Made by a program: the position numbers and the translations under genes
Notes under the pieces: model-generated
Told to the model about the DNA's origin: nothing
Database searches by the model: none
What the model saw: only the letters and a program-made list of their open reading frames with translations
NCBI RefSeq assembly: GCF_000321005.1
Contig: NZ_HE578908.1
Coordinates: 108,439-172,438 of the forward strand
Length of the DNA: 64,000 bases
From: Anaerococcus senegalensis JC48
Lineage (GTDB): Bacteria; Bacillota; Clostridia; Tissierellales; Peptoniphilaceae
Reading direction: 5' to 3'
Shown here: in pieces, positions 49,325 to 58,142 of the stretch
Layout of the letters: each line of letters opens with the position of its first letter
Numbering within the stretch: position 1 is the stretch's first letter

Positions 49325-50840
49325 AATCTCCTCCTGCCATCAATCTTCCTACCTCGTATTCATCAGTTTGTTTTGGATCAAGTTCTCCCACTATTTTTCC
49401 ATCATAAATTACACAAATTCTATCTGATAAATCCATGACTTCATCTAATTGAAAACTTACTAACAAAATTGCCTTTCCTTGGTTTCTAAGTTCAACTAAA
49501 TATTGGTGGATAAATTCAATTGCCCCAACATCAAGCCCCCTTGTAGGTTGGGCTGCTATCAAAAGATCAGGATTATTTGTAATCTCTCTTGCTATAATAA
49601 CTTTTTGTTGGTTTCCACCAGAAAGGCTTCCTGCCTTTTCATTCATATCATTTGGTCTAATATCAAATTTTTCTATCAAAGAATTGGCATTTTCTTCTAT
49701 TTTTTTGAAATCTAAAATTCCTTTTTTTGAGAAATCTTTGTCTATATTTTCCAAAATCAAATTATCTTTAATTGGATATTCCAAAACAAGGCCTCTTTTT
49801 TGCCTATCTTCTGGAATTTGGTTCATACCAAGATCAATTATATCCCTAGGATTTTCATTAGTAATATCTTTTCCTTTTAGAATTACTTTTCCTTTTTGAG
49901 CTTTTCTCATTCCAGAAATGGCATCAATTAACTCTGTTTGACCATTTCCATCAACGCCAGCAATTCCTAAAATTTCTCCCTTTCTTATAGAAAGATTAAG
50001 ACCTTTTACCTTATCCACTTTCCTGTTATCTTTAACCCATAAATCTTCAATCTTAAAAATTTCTTCTCCAAGATTTATTTTTTCTTTTTTAACATTAAAG
50101 CTTACATCACGGCCTACCATTTTTTCGGCAAGTTCAGCTTCATTTACATTTTTAACAATTAATTTATCTATATATTCACCACGTCTAATAACTGTGCAAG
50201 TGTCAGCCATAGCCTTTATTTCTTTTAGTTTATGGGTAATTATTATAACTGATTTTCCAAGTTCAGTTAGTTTATTAACTATTTCTATAAATTCGTTTAT
50301 TTCTTGAGGGGTTAAAACTGCTGTAGGTTCATCAAAAATCAAAATATCTGCTCCATGATATAAAGCTTTTAATATTTCGACTCTTTGTTGTTGGCCTACA
50401 GAAATATCTGAAACCTTACTGTCAGGATCTATCAGAAGTCCGTATTCTTTACTTAATTTTTCAACTTCCTCCCTTGCTTTTTTCCTATCAATAATAACTT
50501 TTTTTCCTTCATAGCCCAAAATTATATTTTCTGTTACACTAAAGGGTTCTACCAACATAAAATGTTGGTGAACCATTCCTATACCCATATTTATTGCCTT
50601 TTTGGGTGAATTATTTATTATTTTTTCGTCTTTTATATAAATTTCACCGTCAGATTGGTCAAACATTCCATACAAAATATTCATTAAAGTAGTTTTTCCG
50701 GCTCCATTTTCTCCAAGTAGAGCATGGACCTCACATTTGTGAAGGTCAAAATCTACCCCCTTCAAAACTTTTTTGTCTCCAAAACTTTTATGAATATTTT
50801 TCAATGAAACGATAGGGCTTTCATTTAAATATTTATCCAT
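49317..50840 (-). CDS. nupO: nucleoside ABC transporter ATP-binding protein (double ATPase, NupO/NupA-like)
   Basis: This 507-residue protein has two ABC domains in one chain, as in sugar/nucleoside importers. The first has Walker A G-E-N-G-A-G-K-T-T near residue 42 and signature V-G-Q-Q-Q-R-V near 148. The second has G-V-D-G-N-G-Q-T near 297, a degenerate P-loop that lacks the Lys, and signature L-S-G-G-N-Q-Q-K near 408. It is normal for one site to be degenerate in this subfamily. It follows the lipoprotein gene, with a hairpin terminator in the gap that may lower expression of ATPase and permeases relative to the lipoprotein. Confidence 0.92.
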   Translation of the reverse strand: MDKYLNESPIVSLKNIHKSFGDKKVLKGVDFDLHKCEVHALLGENGAGKTTLMNILYGMFDQSDGEIYIKDEKIINNSPKKAINMGIGMVHQHFMLVEPFSVTENIILGYEGKKVIIDRKKAREEVEKLSKEYGLLIDPDSKVSDISVGQQQRVEILKALYHGADILIFDEPTAVLTPQEINEFIEIVNKLTELGKSVIIITHKLKEIKAMADTCTVIRRGEYIDKLIVKNVNEAELAEKMVGRDVSFNVKKEKINLGEEIFKIEDLWVKDNRKVDKVKGLNLSIRKGEILGIAGVDGNGQTELIDAISGMRKAQKGKVILKGKDITNENPRDIIDLGMNQIPEDRQKRGLVLEYPIKDNLILENIDKDFSKKGILDFKKIEENANSLIEKFDIRPNDMNEKAGSLSGGNQQKVIIAREITNNPDLLIAAQPTRGLDVGAIEFIHQYLVELRNQGKAILLVSFQLDEVMDLSDRICVIYDGKIVGELDPKQTDEYEVGRLMAGGDYE

Positions 50841-50886
50841 ATAACCTCACTATTAATTTAGAATTTTCTAAACATTTACCTTTTAA

Positions 50887-50921
50887 AAAAAAGAGTAGTC
50901 TATCTTCCTACTCTTTTTTTA
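50887..50921 (-). terminator. intra-operon terminator between the nucleoside-binding lipoprotein and its ATPase
   Basis: AAAAAGAGTAG pairs with CTACTCTTTTT with T-runs at both ends. Located inside the importer operon, it probably reduces downstream expression, as is usual after binding-protein genes. Confidence 0.8.
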
Positions 50922-50939
50922 ATTTACTATTTTCTTAAC

Positions 50940-52004
50940 CTATTTGTCATAGCCCATTGATTTAAATTCTTTTTCATTTTGTGGAACTTTAATTTTTCCA
51001 TCAACTATTTGGTTTCTCAAATCTTCAACCTTATCTTTAACTTTTTGGTCTACTAAATTATTGTCACCATAAGCTATTCCTAGGGCATCTCCGTCTTTTA
51101 ATGAATATGCTTTTGTTTCTCCACCTTTGAATTTTCCATCTTTGTAATCATCAATTGTTAATTGGACAGCTTTTCCAACTCCCTTGATTGTGGAAACTAA
51201 GATATTATCTGGAGCTTCATCTTTTTGGTCACGGTCAACACCAATTACATATTTATTATTTTCTTTTGCTGCTTCAAATACACCAATTCCTGTACCACCT
51301 GCAGCATGGAAGATTACATCTGCACCTTTTTGATACATTTGGTTGGCAATATTTTTTCCTTTTGCTTGGTCAGCATAAGAGTTTGCATATTGCACTTGAA
51401 CTTCTATGTCTTGACCTTTTTCTCTTGCAGCTTCTTTTACTCCTGCTCTATAACCATATTCAAATCTATCAATTACTGCTGATTCCATTCCACCAACAAA
51501 ACCTACATTATTTGATTTTGTTGTCATACCAGCTATATATCCAACTAAGAATGAATTTTCATGATCTGCAAAGGTGATTCCAAGAAGATTTTTAATCTTG
51601 TCTGGGTTTGCATTATCTATTATTGCATAATTTTGATCTGGATTGTCTTTTGCAGCCTTGCTTGTTGCATCATAAAGAGCATAACCTACTGTAAAAATTA
51701 TATCTGATTCACTATCAAGTGCTGACTCAAGGTTTGGTTGGTAATCAGAGTCTTTGTGAGATTCAATGTAATCAAACTTAATTTTTCCATCTTTTTCGTA
51801 GGATTTTAAACCTTCATAAGATGATTGATTAAATGATTTATCATTTATACCACCTTGGTCAGTAACCATAGTTGCAGAAACTTCTGCTTTTTTTGCATTT
51901 GATCCTGATGAAGCGTTATCTCCATCTTTTTTTGATCCACAAGCTGTAATGCTTAGTGAAAGAGCTAGAGTTAAGGCTCCAGCCATAATTTTTTTAATTT
52001 TCAT
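50940..52004 (-). CDS. nupN: nucleoside-binding lipoprotein (BMP family, NupN/BmpA-like)
   Basis: This 354-residue substrate-binding protein has a signal peptide ending in the lipobox S-I-T-A-C (Cys22). The mature part has the BMP family marks: A-T-M-V-T-D-Q-G-G-I-N-D-K-S-F-N near 43-58, L-L-G-I-T-F-A-D-H-E near 141-150, G-F-V-G-G near 167-171, F-H-A-A-G-G-T-G near 230-237, and V-I-G-V-D-R-D-Q near 251-258. It captures nucleosides outside and delivers them to the two permeases. It is the first gene of the operon, with GGGGGA before the ATG. Confidence 0.93.
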   Translation of the reverse strand: MKIKKIMAGALTLALSLSITACGSKKDGDNASSGSNAKKAEVSATMVTDQGGINDKSFNQSSYEGLKSYEKDGKIKFDYIESHKDSDYQPNLESALDSESDIIFTVGYALYDATSKAAKDNPDQNYAIIDNANPDKIKNLLGITFADHENSFLVGYIAGMTTKSNNVGFVGGMESAVIDRFEYGYRAGVKEAAREKGQDIEVQVQYANSYADQAKGKNIANQMYQKGADVIFHAAGGTGIGVFEAAKENNKYVIGVDRDQKDEAPDNILVSTIKGVGKAVQLTIDDYKDGKFKGGETKAYSLKDGDALGIAYGDNNLVDQKVKDKVEDLRNQIVDGKIKVPQNEKEFKSMGYDK

Positions 52005-52100
52005 CTCTCCCCCTTAAATTTTAAGAAATAGTTTTTTCTACAATTATATTTTATATGATTTTCATTTATATGTCTAGATAGGTAATTTTTTTACACTTTT

Positions 52101-53132
52101 CTATTTTTTTATATAAGTTTTTAATAAAGAAAAAAGTCCCATCAAGGCTTTTTCATGACATCTTTCATAACCATGAGATGCAGAAATTCCACAGCCTACT
52201 AAAGCATGTCTGTAATCATAAAACGAACTCATAGCGGCTGATGCATCTGAGCCATAAAAAGGATAAATATCAACAGCAAAATCAATCCCTATCTCTTTTG
52301 CTGTATTTATAAGATTATTTGTCAAATCAAAATTATAAGGACCTGAAGAATCTTTTGCACAAATTGAAACCATCCTATCGTTTGTTTTTAAATCATCGTA
52401 AACAACACCCATATCAACTGCAATCATATCTTTTATTCCTTCTGGATGTCCGGAACTTGCACCATGTCCAACTTCTTCATAAGTTGTAAACATCATATAA
52501 ATATTTCTATCAAATTTTAAATTTTCTTCCTTTATTTCTTTAGCAAGAGCAAGCAAGACTCCACTTGATGCCTTATCATCAAGGTGGCGAGATTTTATAA
52601 ATCCATTTGAATACCTAAATCTAGGATCAAAAGCTACAAAATCTCCAGCTCCTATCCCAAGATTTTCTACATCTTCATCACTTTCAATGATTTCATCTAA
52701 AACTACTTCCATTTCATCAAAACTTCTTTTTGAAAGTTTTGGAGTATCGGATCCATGAACTGAAGGCTCATTTAATCTAAAAACCCCCTCAAATTCTTTA
52801 CCATCTCTTGTAAAGATTTTTACGTTTTCAAATTCCCCATAATTAAGTGGAAAACCACCTAGAGTAGTTACTTGAAGTCCACCTTCTTCTTTTATACTTC
52901 TTATCATAAGTCCAAGTGTATCTATGTGAGCTGAAAGTAGTAAGCCGTCATTTTTGTTATTTTTATTTTCATAAATTGGAACTATCACATTTCCTTTATT
53001 GTTTTGATAAGGCTCATATCCCATTTTTTTAAATTCATCCATTAAATATTTTTCACATTTTTTGGTAAATCCTGTAGGTGATGGCTTAGTACATAAATTT
53101 TCAATATATGAAATTATAGTTTTTGTATCCAT
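52101..53132 (-). CDS. M42 family metallopeptidase (glutamyl/deblocking aminopeptidase type)
   Basis: This 343-residue enzyme is cytosolic and forms large tetrahedral dodecamers in relatives. The metal ligands and catalytic residues appear in the expected order: S-A-H-I-D-T near residue 69-74, the R-H-L-D-D-K segment near 179-184, T-T-Y-E-E-V-G-H near 209-216 (Glu general base), V-D-M-G near 232, and the final C-H-E region near 330 (H-E-K-A). Such peptidases trim short peptides. It is a single gene transcribed towards the importer lipoprotein gene, with no terminator seen between them. Confidence 0.9.
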   Translation of the reverse strand: MDTKTIISYIENLCTKPSPTGFTKKCEKYLMDEFKKMGYEPYQNNKGNVIVPIYENKNNKNDGLLLSAHIDTLGLMIRSIKEEGGLQVTTLGGFPLNYGEFENVKIFTRDGKEFEGVFRLNEPSVHGSDTPKLSKRSFDEMEVVLDEIIESDEDVENLGIGAGDFVAFDPRFRYSNGFIKSRHLDDKASSGVLLALAKEIKEENLKFDRNIYMMFTTYEEVGHGASSGHPEGIKDMIAVDMGVVYDDLKTNDRMVSICAKDSSGPYNFDLTNNLINTAKEIGIDFAVDIYPFYGSDASAAMSSFYDYRHALVGCGISASHGYERCHEKALMGLFSLLKTYIKK

Positions 53133-53203
53133 TTTTTCTCCTTTAATTTTTATATTTTAATTATAGGTTAAATTATTTTGTTTGTAAATTTTAAAATTTT
53201 TAT

Positions 53204-53304
53204 TTGTATAGGAAAAATATTTATGCTATAATATTGGTGTAAACATTTTCACAGCTGAATATAAAAGAGAGACTGCAACAATTAATTATTTTTGTTGCTT
53301 TTTT
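53204..53304 (+). promoter_or_regulatory. glpF promoter and leader with terminator (candidate antitermination control)
   Basis: An extended -10 (TGCTATAAT, 53227-53232) with a weak TTGTAT -35 (53204-53209) gives a leader of about 95 bases before glpF. Within it GCAACA at 53275-53280 pairs with TTGTTGC (53292-53298) and is followed by six T (53299-53304): a rho-independent terminator ahead of the gene. In Bacillus the glpFK leader has such a terminator relieved by GlpP with glycerol-3-phosphate; the same logic is inferred here. Confidence 0.7.
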
Positions 53305-53332
53305 ATATTTGCTAGTATAACAGGAGGATATT

Positions 53333-54049
53333 ATGAGAGACATAATACTAGGTGAATTTTTTGGAACAATGTTACTTATTTTATTAGGAGACGGAGTAGT
53401 TGCAAACGTTCTTATGAATAAGAGTGGAATGCAAGGAGGAGGTCCTGTTCAAATTACTTTTGCTTGGGGTCTTGCAGTTATGATTCCAGCTTGTATTTTT
53501 GGTGCACTAACAGGTGCTCATTTTAATCCAGCTCTATCAATTGCCCTTGCATTTAATGGCGGAATAGAATGGAATACAGTTCCTTCATACATAATTGGAC
53601 AAATGCTTGGAGCTTTTTGCGGAGCTATTTTAGTTTATATTTTATTCAAAGATCATTATGATGCTACAAGCGATGATCCATTAACAGTTAGAGCAACATT
53701 TTGTACAGCCCCTTCAATTCCAAATACTTTTAGAAATCTTTTATCAGAAATAATTGGAACTTTCGTTTTAGTATTTGCTATTTTAGGATTCGGTAATGTT
53801 GAAGGCGCTGGATTGGGCGGCGTTGACAAATTATATGTATTTGGTCTTATAGTATCTATAGGAATGAGTTTAGGTGGACTAACAGGTTATGCAATTAACC
53901 CTGCAAGAGATTTGGGACCAAGAATTGCTTATGCAGTATTACCTTTTAAAAACAAAGCTGATCCTAACTGGGGATATTCTTGGATTCCTGTTGTTGGACC
54001 AATAATTGGTGGAATATTAGCAGTTTTAATTTTTAACTTTATATTTTAA
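53333..54049 (+). CDS. glpF: glycerol uptake facilitator (aquaglyceroporin)
   Basis: This 238-residue channel lets glycerol diffuse into the cell. Six membrane helices and both N-P-A half-helices are present: G-A-H-F-N-P-A-L-S near residues 61-69 and A-I-N-P-A-R-D near 185-191. The Asp after the second N-P-A-R is typical of glycerol facilitators rather than water channels. AGGAGG precedes the ATG. A terminator lies in its leader. It is followed after 35 bases by a FAD oxidoreductase related to GlpA. Glycerol kinase is not adjacent. Confidence 0.95.
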   Translation: MRDIILGEFFGTMLLILLGDGVVANVLMNKSGMQGGGPVQITFAWGLAVMIPACIFGALTGAHFNPALSIALAFNGGIEWNTVPSYIIGQMLGAFCGAILVYILFKDHYDATSDDPLTVRATFCTAPSIPNTFRNLLSEIIGTFVLVFAILGFGNVEGAGLGGVDKLYVFGLIVSIGMSLGGLTGYAINPARDLGPRIAYAVLPFKNKADPNWGYSWIPVVGPIIGGILAVLIFNFIF

Positions 54050-54084
54050 TTATTTATAAAAATTTAAGAAAAGAGAAGAATAAT

Positions 54085-55566
54085 ATGTATGACATTATAG
54101 TAATCGGAGCTGGCGTAACCGGAGCATCAATTGCGAGAAGACTTTCTAGATATAAATTAAATATTTTGATTTTAGAAAAAGAAATTGATGTTTCTATGGG
54201 AGCAAGCAAGGCCAATTCCGCTATAGTTCACGGTGGATACGCCGAAAGCCACGAAGAGCTAAGAGGAAGAATTTGCTACAAGGGAAGAGTGGAATTTAAT
54301 AAGTTAAACCAAGAGCTGAACTTTGGATTTTTGGAAAATGGATCTTTGGTTTTGGCTTTTGATGAAGATGATAAAAAAGAACTAGAAAAACTCTATAAAA
54401 TGGGCATAGAAAATGATCTTGACGATATAAAAATAATTGATCAAGAAGAATTGAGAAAAATCGAACCAAATGTATCCGATGATGCAATAGCAGCACTTTA
54501 TTGCAAAGGCGCTGGTGTTTGCTCACCATACGAATACGTTATTGCCCTAATAGAAAATGCCATTGAAAATGGCGCTAAGTTGAAACTACAAAGTGAAGTT
54601 GTTGATATTAAAAAACAAGGAGATACTTTTAAAGTAAAAACTTCTGATGACAATATTTATGAAGGAAAATTTGTAATAAATGCTTCTGGACTAAACGGAG
54701 CAAAAATTTCAAGTATGATTACAGAAACTGATTTTACAATCCATCCAAGAAGTGGTGAGTATCTTCTAATGCAAAAAGGAACCGGTGAAAAAATAAAACA
54801 AGTTTTATTCCAAACACCTTCTCCAAAATCAAAAGGAATTCTTGTAACAAGAACCTACCACAACAACCTTCTTTTGGGCCCTGATGCCATTGATGAAGAA
54901 GAAATTGATCTTGGAACTCACATTGAAAGACTTGCAGAAATTTACAAGCTTGGATTAAAGTCTGTAAAAGACGATGTAATAGATTTGAAAAAATTTATCC
55001 GCTCTTTCGCAGGACTTAGACCTGCCTCATCAACAGGAGATTTTATAATAGAAAATACCAAAACTTCTGGTTTTATAAATGTTGTAGGAATCCAATCACC
55101 TGGAATAACTTCATCACCAGAAGTTGCAAAAATTGTTGAAGGAATTTTGAAGGACCTAAATTTAAAATTAGAAGAAGATCCTTCCTACAATCCTAACAGA
55201 AAAGCTATTATTAAATACAAAGAACTCGAAGATTTTAATAAGGTAAAAGATAAAATTGATTTGCCACTTGGAAATCCTGAAAGACTTGTTTGTAGGTGCG
55301 AGCAAGTTAGCGAAAAAACAATAAGAGATGCAATGAATAGAGGTATCCCTTGTTTGACATTCGATTCAATAAAAAGACGTACAAGATGTGGAATGGGCTT
55401 TTGCCAAGGAAATTTCTGTAGAGATAGGGTTATAGAAGTTATGGAAGATGAATCTGGGGAAAAAATAAAATCAAATAAATTCGACTCAGAACATTCTGGA
55501 ATTTCTAGGATAAATAAAAAAGATATCAACGAATTTATTAAAGAATTAGAAGAAAATAAAAAATAA
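54085..55566 (+). CDS. GlpA-like FAD-dependent oxidoreductase with BFD-type iron-sulfur domain
   Basis: This 493-residue flavoenzyme starts with the FAD-binding V-I-G-A-G-V-T-G-A-S. The DAO fold extends to about 360 (I-V-H-G-G-Y, L-L-G-P-D-A, G-L-R-P-A-S-S-T-G-D). The C-terminal part is a BFD-like [2Fe-2S] domain: C-R-C-E-Q-V-S near 402-408 and C-G-M-G-F-C-Q-G-N-F-C near 435-445 give four to five Cys. This architecture is seen in anaerobic glycerol-3-phosphate dehydrogenases (GlpA) and in clostridial glp operons next to a second flavoprotein and a DUF1667 protein. Those partners and GlpK are absent here, so activity with glycerol-3-phosphate is inferred from glpF next door. Confidence 0.87.
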   Translation: MYDIIVIGAGVTGASIARRLSRYKLNILILEKEIDVSMGASKANSAIVHGGYAESHEELRGRICYKGRVEFNKLNQELNFGFLENGSLVLAFDEDDKKELEKLYKMGIENDLDDIKIIDQEELRKIEPNVSDDAIAALYCKGAGVCSPYEYVIALIENAIENGAKLKLQSEVVDIKKQGDTFKVKTSDDNIYEGKFVINASGLNGAKISSMITETDFTIHPRSGEYLLMQKGTGEKIKQVLFQTPSPKSKGILVTRTYHNNLLLGPDAIDEEEIDLGTHIERLAEIYKLGLKSVKDDVIDLKKFIRSFAGLRPASSTGDFIIENTKTSGFINVVGIQSPGITSSPEVAKIVEGILKDLNLKLEEDPSYNPNRKAIIKYKELEDFNKVKDKIDLPLGNPERLVCRCEQVSEKTIRDAMNRGIPCLTFDSIKRRTRCGMGFCQGNFCRDRVIEVMEDESGEKIKSNKFDSEHSGISRINKKDINEFIKELEENKK

Positions 55567-55590
55567 ATTATTAAAAATTTTTAAGAAAAA

Positions 55591-55632
55591 AATGTGATGT
55601 TGCAGAAATTATATTCTGTAACATCACATTTT
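55591..55632. terminator. bidirectional terminator after the GlpA-like gene
   Basis: TGTGATGTTGCAGAA pairs with TTCTGTAACATCACA, with an A-run before and T-run after. Confidence 0.85.
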
Positions 55633-55665
55633 TATTTTAAATTTCCCTACTTACTATAAATTTTT

Positions 55666-56897
55666 TTAGAATCCTGTTGCTGATTTGAAGAAGAAATATC
55701 CAAGTGGTGTGTAGTACATTCCTTTGATATTTGGTTTCATCATGTAAGGATTTACGTAGAAATAAATTGGAGCAACTACTGAATCATCTTTGATTAAAAT
55801 ATCTTCAGCTTTATGCATATTTTCCATTCTTTCTTTTGGATTTGATGTAGCTTTGGCTGCTTTTACATATTTATCAAATTCTTTATTTTTGTATTGAGCA
55901 TCGTTATTTCCGCCACCTGTTAACCACATGTCGATAAAGCTCATTGGATCGTTATAGTCAGCAATCCATCCATGTCTTGCTATATTGTAGTTTCCATCTC
56001 TTCTTTCTTTTAAGAATACATTCCAATCTTGATTTTGAAGATTAACTTGTACTCCAAGATTTTCTTGCCACATATTTTGTAAAGCTTCTGCTATTGCCTT
56101 GTGATTATCATCAGTATTATATAAATATTCTATTTGTGGGAAGCCCTTACCATCTTTAAATCCAGCTTCTTCCATTAACTTTTTAGCTTCTTTTATATTT
56201 TTTTCATAATCTTCAGATTTTACAGAATAATAATCTCCACCAACTGTTCTAAAGTCATCGCCCTTAGTTCCCTTTTCATCATAAACTCCTGAAGGAACGT
56301 AACCACTGGCAACTTTTTCTCCTCTTCCTGTAACTTGATCAACAATAAAGTTTCTATCAATTGCAAGTGAGAATGCTTTTCTAACTTTTGGATTATCAAA
56401 TGGTTTTTTTTCTGTATAAAACATACAAAATATGTTCCTACATATGGTAAAGTTTTTAATTCTTTTGTATCTAAAAGTTTTTTGATTTCTTCTTGTGGTG
56501 CAGAATTTACAAAATCCAAATCTCCTGACCTATAAGCTGCAAGAGATCCCAAAGGAACTCCTACTAAAGTTGCCCACAAAAGAGCAATAAGTCCAAGTTT
56601 TACACTTGTTGGAAGCATTTCTTTTATAATCTCAATAACTGGTCTGTTTTTTTGCATTTTCAAAGATACACCAAATTCTCCATGAAGAGCATTTACTATA
56701 AATCTTTTTAATTGGACTGAATAAGGTTGGTCCAAACCGTATTTTTTATTTAAAGCCTCCAATACCTCTGGTGATTGAGATTTTTCACTAGCAAAAGGTG
56801 AACCAGGTACGAGCTTCATTAGAAAAAAAGTAATACAAGTAACCAAAAGCAAAACTGCTATGGCCTGTAAAATTCTCTTTATTATGTACTTAATCAT
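55666..56897 (-). pseudogene. oppB::oppA deletion chimera (peptide transporter remnant)
   Basis: The reading starts as OppB: an ATG after AAGGAGG, then Y-I-I-K-R-I-L-Q-A-I and one hydrophobic helix, P-G-S-P-F, G-E-F-G-V-S-L, up to L-G-S-L-A-A-Y-R. It then switches in the same frame, with no stop, into the C-terminal third of an OppA-type binding protein (D-L-D-F-V-N-S-A-P-Q-E-E-I-K, L-P-Y-V-G-T-Y). At about 56424-56430 the frame shifts by one base. The OppA sequence continues in another frame (F-Y-T-E-K-K-P-F-D-N-P-K-V-R-K-A) to its natural end at 55666, 252 codons later. An event removed the rest of oppB, probably oppC, oppD, oppF, and the first half of oppA. The remnant is not expected to work. 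Confidence 0.88.
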
Positions 56898-57126
56898 ATC
56901 TCCTCCTTTGTTGTAGTTAATTACACACTTTATTAAATTAAATTGCGAGCACAATAAATTTTTAACTCGATATCATTTTTAATATCTATTTATCAACAAT
57001 AAAGTCACCTTTTTAGAAAATAAAAATAAAATATTTTTTCAAAAAATCTATTTATTTTAAAATTATTCTCGTTAAAATCTGATATTAAAATAATTTTTTA
57101 ATAATTATTTGTTTTGAATACAATTT

Positions 57127-57186
57127 CTACAAAATTTAAAATGACCACTCAATGGATTTAAGCTACCGCTTGTCCGAATTTTGTAG
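57127..57186 (+). promoter_or_regulatory. candidate LytTR operator upstream of the LytTR-DUF3021 genes
   Basis: Two direct repeats, ACCACTCA (57144-57151) and ACCGCTTG (57165-57172), are spaced 21 bp apart, two helical turns, as expected for a LytTR dimer. They lie inside a perfect ten-bp inverted repeat, CTACAAAATT (57127-57136) and AATTTTGTAG (57177-57186). A possible -10 (TATAAA, 57212-57217) follows closely. The regulator downstream probably binds here to control itself. Confidence 0.55.
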
Positions 57187-57231
57187 TTATGACAAAAATT
57201 TTCATGTATTATATAAACATAAGGAGGGTCT

Positions 57232-57672
57232 ATGAAAGTTGAAATAATAATTGACGAAAATTTGGATGAAAGTCTTGTAAAAATTTATGCTCCTTCATAC
57301 AACAAAGATATTGAAAATATAAAAAGAAGCCTTGAGGCTACAAATATTAATAAGCTTGTTGTTTTTAAAGATGATGAAATTTATCTTTTGGAATATGGAG
57401 AAATTATAAGGTGTATGACTAAGGATAAGAATGTATTTATAGAAAGTAAAAACGGAGAATATAAGTCAAGAATTAGACTTTATGAGCTTTATGAAAGGCT
57501 AAACAAAAATAAATTTATAAAAATATCAAGATATGAAATTATAAATCTTGATTATGTTAAGAAATTAGACCTTTCTTTTAAGGGAACCATAGCAGTAGAG
57601 TTTAAAAATGGAAAAATTTCCTATGTTTCAAGAAGATATTTAAAAGAATTTAAAAAAGCCTTAGGCTTTTAG
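57232..57672 (+). CDS. LytTR-type DNA-binding response regulator without receiver domain
   Basis: This 146-residue protein has a short N-terminal part (about 1-45) with no receiver domain and no phospho-acceptor. A LytTR domain follows at about 50-146 (I-I-R-C-M-T-K-D-K-N-V-F, S-R-I-R-L-Y-E-L-Y-E-R-L, F-I-K-I-S-R-Y-E-I-I-N-L-D-Y-V, R-R-Y-L-K-E-F-K). Proteins of this kind are paired with DUF3021 membrane proteins, which appear to inhibit them at the membrane. AAGGAGG precedes the ATG. It is followed after nine bases by DUF3021 and preceded by a probable operator. Regulated genes outside the pair are unknown. Confidence 0.9.
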   Translation: MKVEIIIDENLDESLVKIYAPSYNKDIENIKRSLEATNINKLVVFKDDEIYLLEYGEIIRCMTKDKNVFIESKNGEYKSRIRLYELYERLNKNKFIKISRYEIINLDYVKKLDLSFKGTIAVEFKNGKISYVSRRYLKEFKKALGF

Positions 57673-57681
57673 GAGGAAATT

Positions 57682-58107
57682 ATGAAAGAATTAAAAAAAT
57701 TATTAAAATCATTTTTGGTAGGAATTGGCATTGGAAGTATCATAGAAATATTTATCTCCCTTGCTATAGGAGAAATCACTTTGGGAGTTTCAGAATTTTT
57801 AAATGGACAAGACTCTCTTTTAAAAGCAAGAATAATTGAGCTAATCTTATATGGTGGTTTTGGAATAACATCTTTTATTGGAAGTAAGATAATAAAAGAA
57901 GATAATTTGTTAAAGGCAAGTCTTACTCATTTTGCAATTCTAGCTATATATTTTATAATAGCAGGACTTTATTTAAAATGGTTCCCAAATATACAATCAG
58001 CTCTTTTTTCTTTAATATTTTTTGTAATAATATATTTAATAATTTGGGCATTAATATATTTTTCAACAAAAAGTGAAATTGAAAAATTAAATGAAAAATT
58101 AAAATAA
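57682..58107 (+). CDS. DUF3021 membrane protein, partner of the LytTR regulator
   Basis: This 141-residue protein has four hydrophobic helices (about 13-30, 47-66, 75-93 and 103-128) and an acidic, Lys-rich C-terminal tail. This is the DUF3021 pattern. Members form a two-gene unit with a LytTR protein and likely act as membrane-bound anti-activators. The last helix is followed by a short coiled segment (E-I-E-K-L-N-E-K-L-K). It ends with a bidirectional terminator. Confidence 0.88.
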   Translation: MKELKKLLKSFLVGIGIGSIIEIFISLAIGEITLGVSEFLNGQDSLLKARIIELILYGGFGITSFIGSKIIKEDNLLKASLTHFAILAIYFIIAGLYLKWFPNIQSALFSLIFFVIIYLIIWALIYFSTKSEIEKLNEKLK

Positions 58108-58141
58108 AAGACTGTTAAGATTTTACTCTTAACAGTCTTTT
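58105..58141. terminator. bidirectional terminator between DUF3021 and the transaldolase-like gene
   Basis: AAAAGACTGTTAAGA pairs with TCTTAACAGTCTTTT-type sequence around a short loop (13-15-bp stem), with A- and T-runs on either side. Confidence 0.9.
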
Positions 58142-58142
58142 A

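Noticed and set aside
51188..51577. 129-residue plus-strand frame rich in Leu/His/Gln
   Set aside because: It is the antisense shadow of the nucleoside-binding lipoprotein gene, with biased composition from the complement of A-rich codons.
52005..52100. Purine riboswitch before the nucleoside importer operon
   Set aside because: The roughly 95-base gap shows no aptamer-like conserved segments or terminator.
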